In this document: piece by piece, positions 58,307 to 64,000 of the stretch | Layout of the letters: each line of letters starts with the position of its first letter | Position numbering within the stretch: the stretch's first letter is position 1 | Assembly: GCF_014805625.2 (NCBI RefSeq) | Contig: NW_024003803.1 | Location: 885,261-949,260, forward strand | Direction of reading: 5' to 3' | Origin: Glossina fuscipes | Taxonomy: Eukaryota; Arthropoda; Insecta; Diptera; Glossinidae | DNA length: 64,000 bases | Notes under the pieces: generated by a model | Databases searched by the model: none | The model's input: only the letters and a program-made list of their open reading frames with translations | What the model was told of the DNA's origin: nothing | Position numbers and translations under genes: made by a program

Positions 58307-58988
58307 TTAGATAATGAGGGTTAATCTATCCAAATGCAATACTTCTAGCCAAGGAAAAGTTGAGGCAATCGCAGAGAATGTGTTTTGTACGGAAATTTTA
58401 GCCCCTGACGAGTTTGCCCATGTGGAGATCTCTCGTCCAATAGATAGAGATCCTTGCGGAATGCCATTCATTAGCGGAAAGGAATCAGAGAGAGGATTAT
58501 TGATTCTAACTTTAAACCGCCGATGCGACATGAATGATTTGATGTAGTTGAAGAATTTCGGTCCAACATTCCATGATTTCAAGAGTCTTAAGAAAACATG
58601 AAGACCAACTCTGTTAAATGCTTTTTCGAAATCAGTTGAGAGAATTGTTACGTGATTTCGTTCGGAAATTGCTTTGCTTATGAAATAATCAATATGTAAC
58701 AGAGCGTCGATGCACCCTCTACCCCGCGTGAAACCAACTTGTTGCTTTGTTATCAGGTTCTTGGACTCACGAAACCAAGATAATCTAGATGCCATAATCT
58801 TCTTTAATACTTTAGAGAGGCAAGATAAAAGAGAGAATGGGCAATAATCTGATGCGATGGAGACATTTTTTGACTTTGGAATTGGAACAACTGTTGCCAG
58901 TTTCCACATGTAGGTTATATGGCCAATCATAAATACCGTATTATATAGGTCCAGTAATTTCTTTTTATTAGACTTAGACATAACATTG
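58307..58988 (-). pseudogene. RT fragment of I-3, 3' of LTR E
   Basis: It carries KLLDLYNTVFMIGHITYMWK, LLSCLSKVLKKIMASRLSWF, LSTDFEKAFNRV (motif A) and GIPQGSLS joined to GREISTWANSSGAKIS, the same YADD-less joint as in I-1. A second deletion then jumps from KISVQ to the DNA for the C-terminal cysteine motif region in another frame (CACATTCTCTGCGAT), so RNase H is also missing downstream. The beginning is cut by LTR E. Confidence 0.85.
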
Positions 58989-60198
58989 TGTCACGGTCTT
59001 AGCTATAACGGCAGAGCATTTATATTTTCCTGACAAAGAAAAAGATGAATAGGTCCCGTCGGTTGTCTACCGTCCGTCTGTCCACCGTAAGTCAGTACGT
59101 AACCGCCTGGAGTCCTCCTTACAGTGCCATCATATGCACACCTCTTCGTCTCAGCCACAGCGGTGGCAGCTCGCGCTTAGCCACTCATCGGGGACAAAAA
59201 AAAATTAAATAGACTAAACTGACTTACAATACAAGCATCGGCGTCGGTGCATTGTCGGCCGCGGTAGCTGCTACATCGGCAATCCCTCCTCCTCTTTCTA
59301 ATAAGCCTTTTCCACTCCAATAAAAACTTTAATTTCCATTGTTGTGTGTGTAGGTGCACGCGTGTAAACGCTGTTTGCAATAATAAACTGGGATCTTTTT
59401 AATGATAATGTTGAAGAACCTTTTTATTAACAATTTCCTGAGTTTTTATAAATAATTTTTACAGTTTTCTTTATCTTATTTAATTAATTTCTCTTCCGAA
59501 CAAATTTCTTAAGCCATGCAGTTTTTTTTTCTTTACTCCAATTGCGTTTACTTTGTCAAGTTGCTGTATTGGTTATTTTTTTTTCTTTTTTTTTTTTCCT
59601 TTTTAATAAATCCTTTTCTATTTTTTATTATAAAACATTGTTCTGCTAAAACCTTGCCTTGCTTCTCTTATGCTTCTTCTAATTGTTCCATCTTCTTTTT
59701 TTTATTGTTTTTTTTTTGTTACTTTTTTTAATAAAAAAACGGTTTAGATTTCATTTTTGTAGTTTAATTTTTGTTAATTCCAACTAAAGACACATTGATG
59801 TCATTCACGTCGCTTTTGTTGCTTTACTTTGAGGTTTTAATTAAAATTTATCCTTTTTTTTGAGGTTTTAATTAAAATTTATCCTTTTTTTGAATTTCGA
59901 TGTTTTCCGAGTTAATTTATTTCAAATTTCAATTGCACAAAATTTTTCTTTCGCGTATTTTTCTATTTATTTCTTTTCTTTTGATATTTTCAATGGTCAA
60001 TTTTCAGTTAGAGCCCATATTTCAGAAAAAGAAAAAACAACCACGGCTCAGCCGTACAATCAAAAAACAATAGCAAAGCAAGCGCACTCGTTAAGGTCTA
60101 CACTGCCACTCCGCTAGAACCAAACTCAACTTAAAACTATCCCCTCGCATGATTTTTTCCTTTTTTTCTTTTCTGTCTTTTTTTTTTGCATTGCTACA

Positions 60199-60214
60199 TA
60201 GCGGCTAGCCGCTA
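60199..60214. promoter_or_regulatory. 16-bp perfect palindrome in LTR E
   Basis: TAGCGGCTAGCCGCTA, identical to the site at 32021-32036 in LTR C, at a comparable place upstream of the palindrome array and the LTR 3' end. Confidence 0.5.
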
Positions 60215-60241
60215 CTCTTGCAAAAAAATAAGGAAAGATCC

Positions 60242-60521
60242 CGCAAAATCATACGATTTTGCCTATGCTTGCAAAAGCAAAGAACAAAGGAATACCGCAA
60301 AATCATACGATTCTGCCTGTACTTGCAAAAAAAGGAATACAGCAAAATCATACGATTTTTTTGCCTATGCTTGCAAGAGCAAAAGGAAAAAAAAAGAGTA
60401 CCGCAAAATCATGCAATTTCGCCTGTTGCTATGCAAAAAGGGAAAAAGAAGAGAATCAAACACTCATATCCCGCAAGATCATGTGATTTATAAACAGTAC
60501 CACAAAATCGCATGATTTTGT
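60242..60521 (+). repeat. Array of six near-palindromic 20-mers in LTR E
   Basis: Units at about 60242, 60296, 60341, 60402, 60472 and 60501 follow the pattern CGCAAAATCATACGATTTTGC, each nearly its own reverse complement, separated by variable spacers rich in GCAAAAG. LTR C has one such unit (GCAAAATCGCGTGATTTTGC, 31977-31996). All three plus frames stay open across the array because of the repeat, so these frames are not genes. A second perfect palindrome TAACGGCATGCCGTTA follows at 60523-60538. Confidence 0.85.
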
Positions 60522-60608
60522 CTAACGGCATGCCGTTATTCCGATACTTGCGGTTGATACAGACCGACAGACCCCCTACCCAAGGTTTGTTCGCGGCCGT
60601 TACAATTG

Positions 60609-61033
60609 ATCATTTGGTATGAGATGCGGTCTTGACCAGGTGTCTTCCCCTTCAAATTGGAGTGACAACTTCCAAGTTCTAAGGTAGATACTCAATTTTC
60701 CAGGAACATGGCACATCTATCGATATTATTTGAAAGAGATATTGGAGTCCTTTTATTTTCGATGAAAGCACTGGAGAAGTTGCTATCAGAGGAGTATTCG
60801 CACCACACTTTTCCAAAGTAATTAGAAATATCATGTGCGTCAGTTAAAGTTCCATTGGGAGTGGAGATGGCAGAAATTTCGTTCAGGTTTGAAATCCCAT
60901 TAAGTCTGTTGATTTTGTTCCAGACAACTTTCATTGATGTATTTCTGTGAATTCGTCTAGAGAAAAGTTCGAAAATAAGTGCCTTTGATTTCCGTAATTC
61001 CTTTCTGAGTAGAGCATTGGCCTTTTTGTATAA
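60609..61033 (-). pseudogene. Second linker copy and RT start of I-3, 5' of LTR E
   Basis: The frame reads DLLLYKKANALLRKELRKSK, then NRLNGISNLNEISAIST, EYSSDSNFSSAFIEN, and after a shift PGQDRISYQM at the edge of LTR E. Unlike I-2, it passes from NLNE into EISAISTPNG as in I-1, so this half comes from an RT-bearing relative. It repeats the linker already present at 61800-61900, and joins the RNase H piece NPSTSRL directly. Confidence 0.8.
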
Positions 61034-62650
61034 TAACAAGTCCTTAATTAATCTCGAAGTCGAAGGGTTCCGAGTAGCTTGTAATACAGACAAACTATCG
61101 GTAACAATGAGTTTTGAGTTTGTTCTTATGGACAAGGTTCGCAGCATGAAGGATAGCTCTGGCTTCGGTTGTGAAAGTTGAAGTACTTTCGTGAAACATG
61201 TGCTTGAGAAAAACCTGTCCTGTAGCATCAACCACGGCACAAGCAGGAGGCAGACCAGAAGATTTTGAGCCGTCTGTGTATAAAAGATTCCAACCAGTAC
61301 TTTCCAATATTTGGGTTTTTTCAGCTATTAGATTCCTGAAGACGTAATTTGGAGTATCTTCTCTTTTGTGCATACACAGTGAGATGTCAAAAGAGCAGTC
61401 TTCCAAAATCCATGGACGTTTAACACCAGAAGAGCGGAAAGTTTTTAAGGGGATGTTCAATTCCTTTGCGACGTACAAACAATGGTCAATTGCAGATGGT
61501 GACTTTGGAATTTTCTTGGCAATAATAATCTGTCTCACGTCATCACCGAGAATAGATTTGTTTGAATTAAGAAGCTTGGGGACTATTTTAGCTTTTAACT
61601 CATAAAGTCTATTTTCTAAAGTTGGGAGACCAGTTTCGATTATAATATTATTTATGGGCGTCGTGAGTAAAGCATAACAACTTGCTGTGACGGCTTGGTG
61701 ATAGACCGGTTTAAGGATGTTGATGTTACGTTCGTTCAGGTTTGAAGTCCCATTAAGTCTGTTGATTTTGTTCCAGACAACTTTCATTGATGTATTTCTG
61801 TGAATTCGTCTCGAGAAAAGTTCGAAAATAAGTGCCTTTGATTTCCGTAATTCCTTCCTGAGTAGAGCATTGGCCTTTTTGTATAATAACAAGTGATTCT
61901 GATCAGGACATCTCTTAAAGCGGTGCCATAGATCCATTTTATTTTTCCTCAAAAACGAAAGCGTGTTGTTCCACCAAGGAACCCCAGTTCGTTTAAAAGA
62001 GGTGTTGGATTGAGGAATAGAAAGATGTGATCGCTTTAGACATAATAGCCGTATCATGGTTGCAGTTCCCGTTAAATGGCTTTGAATTCAAAAATGACTC
62101 CACCTGTTTGAAGTAATTGATCCTATCCGCTTTATCTAGGAGGAATTTGGCCTGTTTTGCTGGAGTAGCAGAGGACGTTGAAAGTTTAAGATCGATTATA
62201 ATTGGAACGTGATCACTATTATGTAGACCATCAGAAATACACCAGGAAACCAAAGGAAGAAGTGAGGGAGAGCAACATGTTAAATCGGAGAATAAATTGT
62301 AGAGTTCTTGCTGAGAAAACGATTGCGAAGTTGATATATAGAGCGAAAGCACTGTAAATTTTATGTTTAACATTATTTGTATCGCTACGGCTTGTATGTT
62401 TGAGCTTAAATTTATGCGTTTGTGAGGTATATTTGATTTTATAAAAACACCTACTCCTTGTTTGGAATATGAATTTTGATCAGCATTCGTAAAGTATCCA
62501 GTATATGATTTGGGTGGAATAGGATTAAAAGAGCTTCTACAATGGGTTTCTTGAAGCGATATAAAGGTTAGACTGAAATCACTTACGAGTGTACGGAGTT
62601 CATTAATATTATTAAGGTCCCTTAATGCTCCATTGTAGAATTTTAAAAAC
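61034..62650 (-). pseudogene. ORF2 of I-3: core-less endonuclease, linker, RNase H piece
   Basis: Nearly identical to I-2 in the reverse orientation. Frames 62373-61993 (126 codons, one residue different from I-2) and 62057-61095 (320 codons, a few differences) cover LFSDLTCCSPSLLP, the linker, the NLNERNINILKPVYHQ joint, LYTDGSKSSGLP and FTTEARAILHAA. It continues with TDSLSVLQATRNPSTSR, better preserved than in I-2, before switching to the second linker at 61033. The reverse transcriptase is absent from this half. Confidence 0.85.
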
Positions 62651-62692
62651 TTTATGTAATTGTAATGACATGTAAGCAGAGTGGAGGGAGGG

Positions 62693-63983
62693 TTAAGTTG
62701 ACATGTCAGCGTCTCCGTCGAGAAGGTCGCTATAGGAATTTTTCGTGAATAATTTATTCTTACTAGCAGAATAATCTGTACTTAGGTGATTTGGTACATT
62801 TGAACGAGTTAGCGCACGTGAATAATTTGAAGTTGAAGGTTGATTAATGGATGAAAGAATGGATTCATTACCACTTGTAATTTGTTCAGTAAAGTTGAGA
62901 GCTGGAGATTCTGGAGAATTTAGTATTTTAGATGTTAGCATATATGTTGTTGTTTTAATTTTTTCAATATTTGGTGTTGTTTTGATTTTTTCAATATTAT
63001 CTTTGGCGGGTGATGTAACTGGTTTCGCAATATAATTTTTGGTTAATGGTGGAACACGTTTTTCATTAGAAGGAGTTGGAATTAAAGGCTTACTAGGCAC
63101 GATTTGCGAGGCAGCAGCAGCGTAGGTATTACTTTTGCCAATTCCATGGGCTACAGATGGATTTCTTTCCCGGTATGTACGTCGCGCTTCGCCCAGTAAT
63201 TTTCTGTTTTGATTTTTAGTATTTCACGCATCTGTACAAAACGAGGGCATTGTTTGTCTAACGCTAAGTATTGATCATTGCAATTTATGCAGAAACTACG
63301 GGTACAGCTTTCAGCATGTGGAGGATGACCACAGTTAGCACAAGATGCAGCACTAGTGCATCTTTTTGTCGTATGACCCAGGCGTTGGCAATTTTTACAC
63401 GTCATAGGATTTGGGATGTAGAGTTCTACTTTACGTTTGTACCAAGCTATATCAACCGTTGCCGGTAGCCGATAGCGGTTAAAAGTTACAATAATCCTTC
63501 CTGTAGGAGAGCGGGTTTTTCCATCGTCATTTAATTTGATGAATTTATAAACTTCAGTCACTTCTTGACTTCCCATTTCGCGAACAATTTCATCTTCTGG
63601 CACATGCTTTAAGCATGGGGCATAAACTACGCCTTTAACTGAGTTCAGTTTGTCATGCAGTTTAGCGGATATAGCACATAAATTAGCTAATGATTTCAAT
63701 TTTTGAGCAGCGAGGACCAGTAGATTCCCATCGTGTAGAATCGAGATAGAATCTATGTACGTTGTAATACTATCTAGTGTTTTTTTTAAAGCAAAAGGGC
63801 TAATATGGAAAATTATTACTATAGCATCGGTTGAAGAAATAACAATATATTTTTTGTCGATAGGAGTGATGTCACTAATTGGCAACACCGGAAATTCGGA
63901 ATTTTTAATTTTTTTTCTTTGGGGGGATGTGTTAGCTAATAGATGAAATCTATTCGAGTTTTTATTTGGCGGCCCGGGGCCAT
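62693..63983 (-). pseudogene. ORF1 (Gag-like, three zinc knuckles) of I-3
   Basis: ATG at 63983 is followed by a one-base loss relative to I-2. The main frame 63888-63151 (245 codons) starts with a domain containing VVYAPCLKHVPEDEIVREMG and RIIVTFNRYRLPATVDIAWY, and ends with CKNCQRLGHTTKRC, CANCGHPPHAESC and CINCNDQYLALDKQC. Three such knuckles are typical of I-type ORF1 proteins, which coat the element RNA. A frameshift near 63185 moves the C-terminal Ser/Thr-rich tail (63100-62693, ending LLDGDADMST) to another frame. It is the best ORF1 in the window but not intact. Confidence 0.85.
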
Positions 63984-64000
63984 TATGCCTTAGGGTTGTC

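Larger units (their letters stand above)
58989..60604 (+). mobile_element. Solo long LTR, copy E (1616 bp)
   Basis: It begins TGTCACGGTCTTAGC and ends GCGGCCGTTACA, so TGT(C/A)ACGG and CCGTTACA are imperfect inverted termini. ATTG is duplicated on both sides (58985-58988 and 60605-60608). The start matches A, D, B and C. The end matches the end of A and C. The length is within a few bases of A. It is T-rich, with a 32-base tandem duplication (GAGGTTTTAATTAAAATTTA, 59831-59885) and a striking array of palindromic units near the 3' end. There are no internal genes, so it is a solo LTR. Confidence 0.85.
58175..64000 (-). mobile_element. I-clade non-LTR retrotransposon, copy I-3, chimeric, with LTR E inside
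   Basis: One element read right to left: ORF1 (from 63983), endonuclease without core, linker fused to RNase H as in I-2, then at about 61034 a jump back to the linker followed by a reverse transcriptase of the I-1 type, then a final deletion joint and the TAA tail. Solo LTR E splits the RT at 58989-60604 with the duplication ATTG. Disregarding E gives a stretch that aligns base for base in length with I-1 around RISYQM. The 5' untranslated part runs past the window edge. No copy of the polymerase is complete. Confidence 0.85.

Noticed and set aside
59516..59731. Hydrophobic plus-strand frame resembling a membrane protein
   Set aside because: It is a translation of T-rich LTR E sequence, and the hydrophobicity comes from TTT and CTT codons.
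60186..60515. Three overlapping open frames in all plus frames
   Set aside because: They exist because the palindromic repeat array lacks stops in every frame; the translations are just the repeat.
60242..60521. Possible CRISPR-like array (repeats with variable spacers)
   Set aside because: Units are diverged near-palindromes inside an LTR of an insect genome with irregular spacing. A CRISPR array is not plausible.

Overview
The window looks like a transposon-dense, gene-free stretch of an insect chromosome, most likely from a higher fly (Diptera). The evidence is high A+T, no operons or long intact genes, and a mixture of I-clade, jockey/CR1-type and R1-type non-LTR elements, Ty3/gypsy and Ty1/copia remnants, and mariner and Tc1 transposons, which is typical of dipteran repeat deserts. 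The species cannot be named from sequence alone. I found no convincing host gene, tRNA, rRNA or CRISPR array. Nearly every recognisable coding piece is a broken transposon gene.

Layout. 1-518: dispersed repeat pieces. 519-3540: I-clade copy I-1 (+), with RNase H and a (TAA)n tail. 5816-7150: R1-type remnant (-). 7640-9076: gypsy remnant G2 (-). 12665-14470: jockey/CR1-type copy J2 (-). 15330-16310: mariner M1 (-). 17150-17410: retroviral-type protease fragment (-). 18535-18775: non-LTR RT scrap. 21788-22009: Tc1 scrap. 23019-27790: a decayed gypsy element with a 1.6 kb 5' LTR (copy A) and protease, RT, RNase H and integrase pieces, into which mariner M2 has inserted. 29935-30418: RT scrap J4 abutting LTR fragment B. 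31775-34400: a Tc1 element split by a 2.1 kb solo LTR (copy C). 34570-36790: J1, the best-preserved RT in the window. 39330-40400: J3. 41590-42649: jockey-like ORF1 plus endonuclease (J5). 44538-45065: a small solo LTR with a 4-bp target duplication. 45835-46525: copia-like remnant. 48070-51630: I-2 (+). 52040-53440: R1-like ORF1. 54597-55067: a short mariner with recognisable ends. 56330-57663: mariner M3. 57664-58170: LTR D. 58175 to the window end: I-3 (-), which contains solo LTR E.

Three themes connect these parts. First, one LTR family (copies A-E) has 1.6-2.1 kb LTRs with TGT..ACA ends. Two copies are exact solo LTRs with 4-bp duplications, and in both cases the host element becomes continuous again when the LTR is removed in thought. 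Copy A sits directly upstream of gypsy pol remnants. Second, three I-clade copies share exact internal deletion joints in two combinations. I-2 and I-3 share joints that remove the endonuclease core and the whole RT. I-1 and I-3 share a joint that removes the RT YADD box. This implies deletion derivatives that were copied in trans. I-3 is a chimera of the two types. Third, insertions are nested (M3 region, LTR D, I-3, LTR E), which gives a relative chronology.

All family assignments come from reading motifs by eye. No database search was possible.
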